64,000 nt of DNA from positions 1,426,001 through 1,490,000 of the forward strand of contig NZ_CP107939.1 of assembly GCF_036046055.1 (NCBI RefSeq), in the 5' to 3' direction. The notes beneath the pieces are model-generated. The model was given only the letters and a program-made list of their open reading frames with translations. It ran no database searches and was not told the origin of the DNA. Position numbers and translations under genes: made by a program. This document shows positions 18,538-26,641 of the stretch, piece by piece. Each line of letters opens with the position of its first letter. Within the stretch, counting starts at the first letter, position 1. The DNA is from Nocardia sp. NBC_00403 (lineage in GTDB: Bacteria; Actinomycetota; Actinomycetes; Mycobacteriales; Mycobacteriaceae).

Positions 18538-19020
18538 GTGTCGGCCGACGTGGGCTTGCTGAGAGACGGTCTCTCCGACTTCGAGATGGTGCGCGCCGCG
18601 ATCGCCGCCGCCGGCGACGCGGGTGTCCGCGACGTGCCGGTGGGCGCCGTCGTGTTCGATTCGGCAGGCCGCGAGCTCGCCCGCGCGGCCAATGCGCGCG
18701 AAGCCCTCGGCGACCCGACCGCACACGCGGAAATCCTCGCCCTGCGCCGCGCCGCCGAGGTGCACGGTGATGGGTGGCGCCTGGAAGGCATGACCCTCGC
18801 GGTCACCCTGGAACCGTGCACCATGTGCGCGGGCGCGCTGGTGCTCGCCCGCGTCGCCCGCGTCGTATTCGGCGCATGGGAACCCAAAACCGGCGCCGTC
18901 GGCTCACTCTGGGATGTAGTCCGCGACCGCCGCCTCAACCACCGCCCCGAGGTGCGCGGCGGCGTGCTCGAGCAGGAGTGCGTGGCGCTCCTCGACGACT
19001 TCTTCCGTGCCCAACGTTGA
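18538..19020 (+). CDS. tadA: tRNA adenosine(34) deaminase TadA
   Basis: Deaminates the wobble adenosine of tRNA-Arg(ACG) to inosine. The 160-residue protein carries the zinc deaminase core HAEI (His63, proton-shuttling Glu65) and PCTMC (Cys94, Cys97), then the RVVFGAWEPKTGAVGS loop and a C-terminal helix. It starts at GTG 18538 right after the partner gene. Nothing is unusual. A tRNA-Ser gene follows 86 bases downstream. Confidence 0.93.
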   Translation: MSADVGLLRDGLSDFEMVRAAIAAAGDAGVRDVPVGAVVFDSAGRELARAANAREALGDPTAHAEILALRRAAEVHGDGWRLEGMTLAVTLEPCTMCAGALVLARVARVVFGAWEPKTGAVGSLWDVVRDRRLNHRPEVRGGVLEQECVALLDDFFRAQR

Positions 19021-19106
19021 CTCGATGTAGCGGGCCGCCAAAGCTCCGCTTTCCCACCTCTCCAGGCGATTTATCGATCCGGCGGTGGTCCGGTATGGTT
19101 GTCGGC

Positions 19107-19197
19107 GGTGGCGTGTCCGAGCGGCCTAAGGAGCACGCCTCGAAAGCGTGTGAGGGGTAACCCCCCTCCGAGGGTTCAAATCCCTCCGCCACCGCCA
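19107..19197 (+). tRNA. tRNA-Ser(CGA)
   Basis: Acceptor strands GGTGGCG (19107-19113) and CGCCACC (19187-19193) pair. The discriminator G and an encoded CCA follow. The anticodon stem CACGC/GCGTG encloses the loop CTCGAAA with anticodon CGA at 19141-19143. A long variable arm (GAGGGGTAACCCCCCTC) marks it as a class II serine tRNA, and GGTTCAAATCC forms the T loop. Confidence 0.95.
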
Positions 19198-19198
19198 A

Positions 19199-19240
19199 AG
19201 CCCTTCACCTGTTCACGCAGGTGAAGGGCTATTTTCTTCT
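19199..19240 (+). terminator. Terminator of tRNA-Ser(CGA)
   Basis: Thirteen bases, AGCCCTTCACCTG, pair perfectly with CAGGTGAAGGGCT across six bases, followed by ATTTTCTTCT. It starts two bases after the CCA end of the tRNA. Confidence 0.9.
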
Positions 19241-19254
19241 CTGTAGTAGGGGAT

Positions 19255-19512
19255 TTAGTCTTGGCCGCGTTGACCGGTCGACACGTCCCTCGACCAGATG
19301 CGAGGTACTCGGCGAGGCCACCGCGCGCGGGCAGCCGCGAGATTCGGCCATCTGTCAAGCTTTTCGTCGGTCTTGAAGACACGGTCCACCCATCCGTCAT
19401 CGGTGGCGTAGGACCCGAACATGTCCGCGACCGGCTCTGCGTCAGCGACGCCGTACCCGGCTCCTACGAAGGTCAGCGCACTCGCAAACAGCGGAGCGGC
19501 GCCAAGACGCAG
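19255..19512 (-). pseudogene. Remnant of a small exported protein
   Basis: The minus strand encodes a signal-peptide-like stretch (LRLGAAPLFASALTFVGAGY then GVADAEPVADMFGSY) and a plausible mature part ending TGQRGQD, about 85 residues. No ATG, GTG or TTG with a ribosome site opens it, and the frame runs back into the toxin-antitoxin genes. It may be a decayed gene. The rest of 19241-19653 holds only the antitoxin promoter region. Confidence 0.25.
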
Positions 19513-19602
19513 AGTTCGGCCCCAGGGTGGGGTGCCGATTGGCGAGGGCGATCTGCCAGGGGTGTCCGAGTCCGGCGTTCGCCAACCGCGACCTACTCGC
19601 GA

Positions 19603-19622
19603 GCATTCTGTAGCATTCTGTA
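19603..19622 (+). promoter_or_regulatory. Tandem 10-base direct repeat upstream of the toxin-antitoxin pair
   Basis: GCATTCTGTA occurs twice head to tail (19603-19612, 19613-19622), followed by CACCATGTAGCA, which partly repeats the TGTAGCA element. It lies about 32 bases before the antitoxin start, where an autoregulatory operator of a Phd/YefM antitoxin is expected. This is a positional inference. Confidence 0.45.
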
Positions 19623-19653
19623 CACCATGTAGCAGTTTGGGTAGCCTGGGGGT

Positions 19654-19905
19654 ATGAAAACGATCCAGCAACGCGACCTCCGCAACGACAGCGGCAAGGT
19701 CCTCGCTGCTGTCGAAGCCGGCGAGAGCTTCACCATCACCCGCAATGGCAAACCTGTCGCCGAACTCAAGCCCCTCACACGGCGAACCTTCGTGCCCATC
19801 GCCGAACTCGCCCGCACCAGCGCCCACGTGCCGCGTATCGACTACAACGAGTGGCGTGCCGGCATGGATGCGATGATCGACCAGGAGATCCCTGGCCGTG
19901 AATGA
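19654..19905 (+). CDS. vapB: Phd/YefM-fold antitoxin
   Basis: An 83-residue antitoxin. The N-terminal DNA-binding domain reads MKTIQQRDLRNDSGKVLAAV with GESFTITRNGKPVAEL, the standard Phd/YefM core. The C-terminal tail (YNEWRAGMDAMIDQEIPG) is the part expected to bind and block the toxin. Its end overlaps the toxin start by eight bases, so toxin synthesis is translationally coupled. It probably represses its own promoter through the direct repeat just upstream. Naming follows the PIN-domain partner. Confidence 0.88.
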   Translation: MKTIQQRDLRNDSGKVLAAVEAGESFTITRNGKPVAELKPLTRRTFVPIAELARTSAHVPRIDYNEWRAGMDAMIDQEIPGRE

Positions 19906-20311
19906 ACCCACCATCCCCCGGCACGTGCTGCTCGACACATCGGTCCTTATCGATTTCCCCGAGGTGCAATCAGCGCTGCCCGATGAAGCGGAAGCCGCCA
20001 TCAGTGCGATAAGTCTTGCCGAACTCGCCGCGGGACTGCACTCCACCAAAGATCCGATGAAACAAGCCCAACGCCAACTCCAGTTTCAGTGGGTCGCGAA
20101 ATCGTTCAACCCACTCGCGTTCGACGCCGAGACGGCCAACGTGTACGGGTCGTTGGCCTTTCTCCTCGAGCAGATCGGGCGTAAACCCCGAGGACGAGTG
20201 GCCGACCTCCAGATAGCAGCTACAGCAGTCCAGTACAGCTTGCCGCTGTACACCCGCAACCCAGACGACTTCAAGGGGCTCGGACCGCTGCTGAACGTCG
20301 TCGCGGTGTAG
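19898..20311 (+). CDS. vapC: VapC-type PIN-domain ribonuclease toxin
   Basis: A 137-residue PIN-domain nuclease. The acidic metal site is complete: Asp13 in LLDTSVLIDF, Glu42 in SLAELAAG, Asp103 in GRVADLQIAATA and Asp123/124 in TRNPDDF. VapC toxins cleave tRNA or rRNA at defined sites, but the target cannot be predicted here. It is preceded by and overlaps its antitoxin. It is intact, so the pair is probably functional. Confidence 0.9.
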   Translation: MNEPTIPRHVLLDTSVLIDFPEVQSALPDEAEAAISAISLAELAAGLHSTKDPMKQAQRQLQFQWVAKSFNPLAFDAETANVYGSLAFLLEQIGRKPRGRVADLQIAATAVQYSLPLYTRNPDDFKGLGPLLNVVAV

Positions 20312-20456
20312 ACGGGCGCAGGGCAGCGGGCGGCCCGTCTGGTGGGCGCAACGGGACCGCATTTGCTGATGTTGATGGACGAGATCGCTCGCTGATCTGA
20401 TGCAGGTGCGGGCATGTCCACACATCACGTCGACAGGCCGCCGGCCGCGGCGCGGG

Positions 20457-21215
20457 TTATCGGGCGGGGTAGTGCTCGTCCAGCCATTCGGTGAAGGTTG
20501 GACCAGCGAGGACTGCGTCGGGCCCGGGGAGTAGGGCGCCGTTTGCTTGGAGTTCGTGGTTGGGGTCTTCGAGGTCGGTGATTTCTTCGACTCGGGAGGG
20601 GGCGCCACGGCGGGCGGCGAGCCGGGATGTGGCGGCGGCGAGGTTGAGCTCTTCCGGGCCGGCTATTTCGATGGTCGTGGTGGGAGCCGTTTCATCGGTG
20701 GCGAGTTCGGCCAGTTTTTCGGCGACGGTGCGGGCGGCGACGAGTTGGGTGCGGGTTGCGGGGACGTAGGCCACATCGTCGCGGGTGGTCCAGTCCAGCA
20801 TCATCTCGGTGAACTCATGGAACTGCGCGGCACGCAGGATCTGTACAGGCACCGGGCCTTCGTTGAGGGTGCGTTCCTGCACGAGTTTTCCGGCGTAGTG
20901 ACCGGCGGTGAACGGGTCGATGCCGATGATCGAGACCAGGACGATTCGGGTGACGCCGGCCTCGGCCGCTGCTTGTTGCAGGTTTCGGGCAGTGGTGCCG
21001 AAGAAGTCTGTCACCGCGTCGGTTTCCGCGGTCGGTGCGTTCACCGCGTCGACGACGACCTGCACACCGGTCAGCGCCTCGGCGAGACCTTCCCCGGTGT
21101 AGACGTCGACGCCGGTGGAGCGGGCTATTTCGACTACCTCATGGCCCTGAGTCTCCAGCACATCGACCACCTCGCGGCCGATCCGCCCGCTTGCTCCGGC
21201 TACTGCGATCTTCAT
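20457..21215 (-). CDS. NAD(P)-binding atypical SDR / NmrA-like oxidoreductase
   Basis: A 252-residue atypical short-chain dehydrogenase. The nucleotide-binding motif is MKIAVAGASGRIGREVVDVL at the very N-terminus; later features are VVVDAVNAPT, RIVLVSIIGID and YAGKLVQERTL, in which Tyr and Lys take the catalytic-site spacing of the family. The start at ATG 21215 has AAAGGAG seven bases before it; a longer frame exists upstream without conserved residues. It stands alone, divergent from the small membrane protein genes. The substrate is unknown; some relatives are quinone or flavin reductases. Confidence 0.8.
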   Translation of the reverse strand: MKIAVAGASGRIGREVVDVLETQGHEVVEIARSTGVDVYTGEGLAEALTGVQVVVDAVNAPTAETDAVTDFFGTTARNLQQAAAEAGVTRIVLVSIIGIDPFTAGHYAGKLVQERTLNEGPVPVQILRAAQFHEFTEMMLDWTTRDDVAYVPATRTQLVAARTVAEKLAELATDETAPTTTIEIAGPEELNLAAATSRLAARRGAPSRVEEITDLEDPNHELQANGALLPGPDAVLAGPTFTEWLDEHYPAR

Positions 21216-21465
21216 CGTCTGCTCCTTTATCAGTCTTCTGAGGAACAGACGAAACGTAGCGCCGGAGTGTGACATCGGCATCGATGCGCACGTTGTGCGG
21301 CGTTTCTCCGGTCGTGCGGTCCGCGCCACCGCGCGCGCGGGGCTACGGGGACTCGGTGGGCCACGTGGCTGTCGGCCGGAGGATGACTCGAAATCCGGCG
21401 GAGGCCCCTGGGTGATCTTCGAATTCGCGGGTATACGCGCAGTAGATGAGTGCAGGAAGGACGCG

Positions 21466-21732
21466 ATGACAGTGCGCCGCCGAAGAGTCCGCGTGGGAAC
21501 CATGCGCGGCAGATATATGAGTGAGAGTTATATGAGAATTGGCAGTCTGCTGGTCCTGATCTGGTTGGTGATCGGTGTGATCGCCGCGGGTCAGCGCCAC
21601 TATTTCGACAGCGGCCCGGTGAACTGCGCCGGGTTCGGCACCATCGCCGTCACCGTGATCGCCGGTCCACTCAACTATATGGGTGTGAATCCGAAGATCT
21701 CGGATTGCAATGTGCCGCAACCTAGTCCGTAG
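21466..21732 (+). CDS. Small single-span membrane protein, paralogue 1
   Basis: The first of three paralogues in 2.5 kb. The 88-residue product has a basic N-terminus, one hydrophobic helix (LLVLIWLVIGVIAAGQR), then the family block HYFDSGPVNCAGFGTIAVTV, AGPLNYMGVNP and a Cys near the end (ISDCNVPQPSP). The start at ATG 21466 has AGGAAGGA in front, and the bases around it match those around the start of paralogue 3, which supports it. ATG 21532 would give the bare 66-residue core seen in paralogue 2. The two conserved Cys residues could pair outside the membrane. The family function is unknown to me. Confidence 0.65.
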   Translation: MTVRRRRVRVGTMRGRYMSESYMRIGSLLVLIWLVIGVIAAGQRHYFDSGPVNCAGFGTIAVTVIAGPLNYMGVNPKISDCNVPQPSP

Positions 21733-21957
21733 CAGTTAGGGCAGTGTCGGCCGGTTGGTCCTCCGTTCGCGGTGGTCCACCGCAACAGTGCGGCCCGAGG
21801 GCGCGGCGCGCAAACATCGGCGAACCAGTGGGCGGGTTGCGCTCTTACGCGGATAATTGGCACACGTGCGGGTATCCGCTCGAGAGGAAGCGCGGGACCG
21901 ATGCCAGGCAGGATGCGTCGTGGCACGGCCCGTGCCGCGACGATGCGCAGGTGAAAC

Positions 21958-22158
21958 ATGAAACGGGGCACTGCTCTTGTCCTGATCTGGCTGGTCATCG
22001 GTGTGATCGCGGCGGGTCAGCGTAACTATTTCGACAGCGGTCCGATCAACTGCGCCGGGTTCGGTTCGATCGCATTGACCGTGCTCGTCGGCCCGCTCAA
22101 CTACATGGGTGTGAACCCTAAGGTTGCGGACTGCAATGTCCCGCAACCGAGTTCATAG
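21958..22158 (+). CDS. Small single-span membrane protein, paralogue 2
   Basis: A 66-residue paralogue with only the core: MKRGTALVLIWLVIGVIAAG, then QRNYFDSGPINCAGFGSIAL, VGPLNYMGVNP and VADCNVPQPSS. AGGTGAA precedes ATG 21958. It is nearly identical in layout to paralogue 1, including the two Cys residues and the PQPS ending. It lies 225 bases after paralogue 1, on the same strand. Confidence 0.7.
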   Translation: MKRGTALVLIWLVIGVIAAGQRNYFDSGPINCAGFGSIALTVLVGPLNYMGVNPKVADCNVPQPSS

Positions 22159-22248
22159 CCGCATTGTCCCGAGGGCACCGGACTCGCCCTGTTCCGGCGA
22201 GCAGGGAGCGCTTGCTCGCCGGAACAGGGTGCGATAGACGGTGCCGTC

Positions 22249-23178
22249 CTACGCCGCGACGATCTCTCGATGCGACTGCGACTGCGACTGCGACTGCGAC
22301 TGCGACTGCGACTGCGACTGCGACTGCGACTGCGACTGCGACGGTTGGGTTTTCGACTCACCGGTGAGGCGGGCAGCCCCTGCTGCCGCGGCAATCACCA
22401 GGCCGACTCCGATCCATTGCGTGAGGTGCAGCCCCTCACCGAGCAACAGCAGCCCCACCCCGGCCGCGACCGCAGGCTCCAAACTCATCAGCACCCCGAA
22501 CGTCGAGGCCGTGATTCGGCGCAGCGCCTGCAGCTCGATGGCGTGCGGGACCAAAGAAGACAGCACGGCGATACCGACAACGCCGAGCAGCACTATCGGG
22601 TCGAACAGTGCCGAGCTTGCATCGACCGCGACCAGGGGCAGCGCCAGAATCGCGCCGAAGCCCAATGCCCAGGCCAGTCCGTCATGACCCGAGGTGTGTT
22701 CGCCGACCACCTTGCTGAACACGATGTAGCTGCCCCAGCCCGCAGCCGCGAGCAGCGCGAACAGCACGCCGGTCCAGGACATGGGCCCACCGGTTTTCAT
22801 CAGAAGCAGCACGCCGCCGCCGGCAAGCAGCGCCCACAGTAGGTCGCGGCCGCGGCGGGAGGATGCGACCGCGACGCCGAGTGGACCCAGGAAATCGATA
22901 GTGACCGCGATGCCGAGCGGAATGCGATCGATCGCCGCGTAGAAGAACGAATTCATCACGGCCACAGACACTCCGAGCCCGATGATGCCGGGCAGTGCGT
23001 GCCGTTCGATGCGCAGCGACGGCCGCCACAGCGCCATCGCGATGATGCCTGCCATCAGCAGCCGTAGGGCTGCGGTCGGGCCGGTGCCGAGGATTTCGAA
23101 CAGCTGCTTGGCGATGATCGCGCCGAATTGGATGCTGAGCATGGCGGCGAGGATGAGGACGGGTGCACTGCCGAACAT
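22249..23178 (-). CDS. EamA/RhtA-type exporter with an (Ser-Gln)12 C-terminal tail
   Basis: A ten-helix drug/metabolite transporter of the RhtA (threonine/homoserine exporter) group. Signatures include SIQFGAIIAKQLF, PTAALRLLMAGI, NSFFYAAIDRIPLGIAVTID, FLGPLGVAV and TFGVLMSLEPAVAAGVG. ATG 23178 gives 309 residues, the usual length; GTG 23277 would add 33 residues, and neither has a clear ribosome site. After the last helix the protein ends in twelve Ser-Gln repeats plus SHREIVAA, encoded by a perfect hexanucleotide array. The tail should be cytoplasmic if the usual topology holds. The transported substrate is unknown. Confidence 0.8.
   Translation of the reverse strand: MFGSAPVLILAAMLSIQFGAIIAKQLFEILGTGPTAALRLLMAGIIAMALWRPSLRIERHALPGIIGLGVSVAVMNSFFYAAIDRIPLGIAVTIDFLGPLGVAVASSRRGRDLLWALLAGGGVLLLMKTGGPMSWTGVLFALLAAAGWGSYIVFSKVVGEHTSGHDGLAWALGFGAILALPLVAVDASSALFDPIVLLGVVGIAVLSSLVPHAIELQALRRITASTFGVLMSLEPAVAAGVGLLLLGEGLHLTQWIGVGLVIAAAAGAARLTGESKTQPSQSQSQSQSQSQSQSQSQSQSQSHREIVAA
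22271..22342. repeat. Perfect hexanucleotide microsatellite, TGCGAC x12
   Basis: TGCGAC is repeated twelve times without a mismatch over 72 bases. It lies inside the 3' end of the EamA exporter gene and encodes Ser-Gln units on the minus strand. Because the unit is six bases long, gain or loss of copies keeps the frame and only changes tail length. Confidence 0.97.
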
Positions 23179-23706
23179 GGAAGCTGTTCTGCCAGTGTGT
23201 GATTGCGGCAATGCAACCGCGGGTGGGATTTCTTTGACCGGGCCGATAACCAACGGGTGACTCCATTCTGCGGACACGCGCCGACGCCACCGGTGCGTGC
23301 CGGTGGTGCGCGGTCGGATCTCGTATTCGGTTGTGCGGGAGGGGGATTGGACATATCCGTGGAGATGGGCGCGCGCTGGTAGCGCGCGGGATCATCCAGG
23401 CGTTTCGCATTCGGTATCAGCACGAATGGGCTGGGGATGTCCGGGATTCGAGTGGGAGGGTCCGTCAGGCGACGGACGTCGACGTAGTACAGGCCGGTGG
23501 CCGAGCGGTGCGGAGCGGGTTCGCCATCGGCGGCATTGCCTTCACGAGCGAAAGATAGGTGCTCTAAGTGGCAGGCAAAAGACTGGTCGGTTGATTAAAA
23601 GCGTGGAGCATGTGACGGACTGTATCGCAGATTGTGTTGCCTCGCGTGGGGAGTGATCGGCGTAAACGGGGGTACCCACGGTAGACGCGAGTGCAGAAAG
23701 AAGGCG
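23179..23706. other. Intergenic region between EamA exporter and small membrane protein 3
   Basis: I see no convincing gene in these 528 bases on either strand. The last 60 bases before 23707 match the sequence before paralogue 1 (a GTAGAC/GTAGAT...GAGTGCAG leader), so they probably hold that gene's promoter and ribosome site and were duplicated with it. Confidence 0.5.
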
Positions 23707-23958
23707 ATGACAATGCGCGAGCGAACGATCGACCCACGACCGGTACACCGCAGAGGTACTGGGCTGCTGAGCACACTGCTTCTGGTCTGGTTGGCCATCG
23801 GCCTTATCGCCGCAGGTCAGCGCCACTATTTCGATAGCGGCCCGCTCAGTTGCGCAGGTTGGGGCACCATTGCTGTTACCGCCCTCGCAGGCCCACTCAA
23901 CTACGCGGGTTTGAACCCCACGGTCACCGACTGCCTGTTGCCCCAACCCAGCCAGTAG
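23707..23958 (+). CDS. Small single-span membrane protein, paralogue 3
   Basis: An 83-residue paralogue starting at ATG 23707 behind AAAGAAGG. After a basic leader (MTMRERTIDPRPVHRRGTG) come the helix LLLVWLAIGLIAAGQR and the family block HYFDSGPLSCAGWGTIAVTA, LAGPLNYAGLNP and VTDCLLPQPSQ. It is more diverged than copies 1 and 2 but keeps both Cys residues and the PQPS end. It is separated from them by the EamA gene on the other strand. Confidence 0.7.
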   Translation: MTMRERTIDPRPVHRRGTGLLSTLLLVWLAIGLIAAGQRHYFDSGPLSCAGWGTIAVTALAGPLNYAGLNPTVTDCLLPQPSQ

Positions 23959-24077
23959 GTGCCGCCGACATGAGCGCGTCCCCAACCGATCGGATGGGGT
24001 CGCGGGAGTCTCGTCGTACCTAGCCGAAGCGGCCGGTACCGCGCTCAGCCCGCACAAGATCAAACCTGGACGGAAAG

Positions 24078-24119
24078 CACTCGGCCCCGCACCCAGGTTC
24101 CTGGGTGCGGGGCCGAGTG
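24078..24119. terminator. Strong bidirectional terminator-like hairpin
   Basis: Nineteen bases (CACTCGGCCCCGCACCCAG) pair perfectly with their complement across the loop GTTC. It sits between the convergent small membrane gene and the MmpL gene. The tail on either side is only weakly T-rich. Confidence 0.75.
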
Positions 24120-24140
24120 GTTGTTTCAGGGGCGGTCGGC

Positions 24141-26438
24141 TCAGCCGACCAGGACCGGCTCCTTGTCCACCCCGACGGACTGCTGCTGCAGTTCACGCAG
24201 CTTCGAGCCCTCGACGTCGATGTCGGGCAGGATCCGGTCGAGCCACTTCGGCATCCACCAGGACCACTTGCCCATCAGCACCAGCAGCGACGGGATCAGA
24301 ATCATTCGGACGATGAACGCGTCGAGCAGCACACCCACCGCGAGCGCGAAGCCGAACGACTTCGCCGTGGCATCGGATTCCAACAGGAACGAGCCGAACA
24401 CCGAGATCATGATGACCGCGGCCGCGGTGACCACGCGGGCACCGTGGTGGTAGCCGCTGACCATCGCGTCCTTGGGGGACTTGCCGTGCACGAACTCCTC
24501 GCGCATCCGGGTCACCAAGAACACCTGGTAGTCCATGGCGAGGCCGAACACAAGACCGATCAACATGATGGGCAGGAAGCTGATGATCGGGTGCGGGTCG
24601 TCGATCAGCCCGAACTTGCCCTCCTGGAAGATCAGCACCGTCGCACCGAAGGTCGCCGCCATGGAGAGCAGGAACCCGAGCGCGGCCGTCAGCGGCACCA
24701 GGATCGAGCGGAAAACCAGGATCAGCAGCAGGAACGCAGCGCCCGCGACGATCGCGAGATACGGCACGATCTTGCCGAGCAGCACATGGTCGACATCGGC
24801 GAAGATCGCGGTGGTGCCGGTGATTCCGTATTCCATGCCGTACTCGGATTTCAGCGATCCCTCGGCGTCGCGAGCGTCGCTGACCAGATCCTTGGTGGCC
24901 TGGTTGTTCGGGCCCGACTTCGGCACGCCGTTGAGCAGTGCACCGGCCTTGTCCTCGCCGCTCCACTGCGGCTCGGTCACGTAGTCCATGCCGGAGTAGG
25001 ACGCGAGCTTGTCGCGCAGTGCGTTGACCGCATCCACGCGGCGGTCGGCGGGCACGTTGGTGAGGTCGGCGGCGACGTTCAGCACGCCGTTGCTGCCTTC
25101 CCCGAAGCCCTCGGTGCGCAGCTCGTACGCCTTTCGGACAGTCGAGGTTTTCGGCATGCTGTCATCGCCGGGCAGACCGAGGTTCAGGCCGGCCGCGGGC
25201 GCGGCGAGCAGGCCAAGGACGACGACGCTCAGGAGCAGCGTGACGGCGGGTGCCTTGCCGATGAGCCTGCCGAAGCGCTGGCCGTTGCTGATCGAGGTGT
25301 CGTCTTCCGGATCGTGCTTGGCGACGAACGGCAGCTTGGGCTTGAACAGGAACCGGCCGAACGCGCCGAGCAGTGCCGGCATCAGCGTGATGGCGGTCAG
25401 CACCGCGAACGCGGCGGCGATCGCGCCACCCAGACCCATGAAGGTGAGGAACTCGACGCCGACGATGCTCAAACCGCCGAGCGCGATGATCACGGTGAGA
25501 CCCGCGAACACCACCGCAGAGCCTGCGGTGCCGAGCGCGGTGCCTGCGGCCTCTTCCGGCGAATCCTGTACCGCCAGTTCATGTTTGTACCTGGAGACGA
25601 TGAAAAGCGCGTAGTCGATCGACAGCGCGATACCGATCATCGAGGCGAGGAAGGTGGTGAAGCTCGGAACCTCGATCACCGAGGTGCCGAGGAAAATCAG
25701 CGAGGTGGCCGCGCCGAGGCCGACGATCGCGGTGATGATCGGGACGAAGGCGGCGACGATGGCACCGAACGCGACGATCATGACAATGAGCGCGATGCCC
25801 ATGCCGATCTGCTCGGACTTGCCGCTCGGCCCCTCTTGCTTCGTCGCGATCGAGCCGCTCATCTCGACGGTGAGTCCGGCGTTGCGCGCGTCATCGGCCA
25901 CGTTGTAGGCCGCGGTGCGCTGCTCGTCGGTGACGTCGGTGAACTTCTTGATCGAGAACGGCACGCTCATGAACGCGACCGAATCGGGCGCGGTCTTGCT
26001 CAGCACATTCAGCGGAGCGCCGCTGCACTGCGACGGATCAGGGTTGGCCAGGCAGCCCATCTTCTCGGCCGCTTCGATCGGGTTCGCGGCCGGCTTGCTG
26101 TGGTCGACGATATCCAGGCCGCTGAGCTTGGCGATGAACGCGTCCACTGCCGCACGGTTGGCCGGGTCGGTCAGCTTCTGCCCGGCGGGCGCGCCGATCA
26201 CATACGTTCCGGTGACGGCGTCGAACTTGAAGGCATCGGAGGCGCCGGGAAAGTGCTTGTCGAGGATGTCATTTGCGCGCGCGGACGGTAGCTCCGGCAT
26301 GCTGAAGTCGTTGCTCATCGGCTCCTTCAGCTGCGCCCCGAGGCCGCCGAGGAGGACGAAGAGGATGAGCCAGACCGGAAGCACTATCCATTTCCGGCGG
26401 AAAGCGAACTTTCCCCATCTATACAGATAAACGGACAC
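24141..26438 (-). CDS. MMPL (RND-type) family lipid/drug transporter
   Basis: A 765-residue MmpL-type transporter from GTG 26438, with AGGAGA seven bases before it; the frame's upstream ATG lacks a site. There are twelve helices in two sets of six, each with a large outer loop. The proton-relay Asp-Tyr pairs are visible as SIDYALFIVSRYKHE and AMDYQVFLVTRMREE. Members export lipids such as trehalose mycolates or act as drug pumps; substrate assignment is not possible by eye. It is divergent from a TetR regulator, with palindromes between them, so repression by that regulator is likely. Confidence 0.88.
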   Translation of the reverse strand: MSVYLYRWGKFAFRRKWIVLPVWLILFVLLGGLGAQLKEPMSNDFSMPELPSARANDILDKHFPGASDAFKFDAVTGTYVIGAPAGQKLTDPANRAAVDAFIAKLSGLDIVDHSKPAANPIEAAEKMGCLANPDPSQCSGAPLNVLSKTAPDSVAFMSVPFSIKKFTDVTDEQRTAAYNVADDARNAGLTVEMSGSIATKQEGPSGKSEQIGMGIALIVMIVAFGAIVAAFVPIITAIVGLGAATSLIFLGTSVIEVPSFTTFLASMIGIALSIDYALFIVSRYKHELAVQDSPEEAAGTALGTAGSAVVFAGLTVIIALGGLSIVGVEFLTFMGLGGAIAAAFAVLTAITLMPALLGAFGRFLFKPKLPFVAKHDPEDDTSISNGQRFGRLIGKAPAVTLLLSVVVLGLLAAPAAGLNLGLPGDDSMPKTSTVRKAYELRTEGFGEGSNGVLNVAADLTNVPADRRVDAVNALRDKLASYSGMDYVTEPQWSGEDKAGALLNGVPKSGPNNQATKDLVSDARDAEGSLKSEYGMEYGITGTTAIFADVDHVLLGKIVPYLAIVAGAAFLLLILVFRSILVPLTAALGFLLSMAATFGATVLIFQEGKFGLIDDPHPIISFLPIMLIGLVFGLAMDYQVFLVTRMREEFVHGKSPKDAMVSGYHHGARVVTAAAVIMISVFGSFLLESDATAKSFGFALAVGVLLDAFIVRMILIPSLLVLMGKWSWWMPKWLDRILPDIDVEGSKLRELQQQSVGVDKEPVLVG

Positions 26439-26540
26439 GAGGGATTCTCCTAGCGATGACTGGGGGCGTGCTGGTTCTCGGCCTGTAGACAACGCTCGCG
26501 GGGTGCCCTGCCGCCCCCCGCCTCCACTGACGCTTTCTGC

Positions 26541-26566
26541 CTACCGTGCGGTAGGTAGACTACCTA
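26541..26566. promoter_or_regulatory. Overlapping palindromes, probable TetR operator
   Basis: CTACCG-TG-CGGTAG (26541-26554) and TAGGTAG-A-CTACCTA (26552-26566) are both perfect and overlap by three bases. They lie in the 203-base divergent gap, about 100 bases from the mmpL start and 75 from the tetR start. Their size fits binding of two TetR dimers. Confidence 0.7.
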
Positions 26567-26641
26567 TCGCCTAAGCGGAGGTACAACCTCAATTTTGGTG
26601 GCAACGTTAGCTCAGCGCACGAGTGATGAGAGGATCAGCCA

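Noticed and set aside
22271..22342. CRISPR-like tandem array
   Set aside because: The units are contiguous six-base repeats without spacers and in frame with a coding gene, so this is a microsatellite.
24105..26291. A 728-residue open frame on the plus strand
   Set aside because: It is the antisense of the MmpL gene. Composition is Arg/His/Asp/Gln-rich without any fold pattern, a usual product of GC-rich codon structure.
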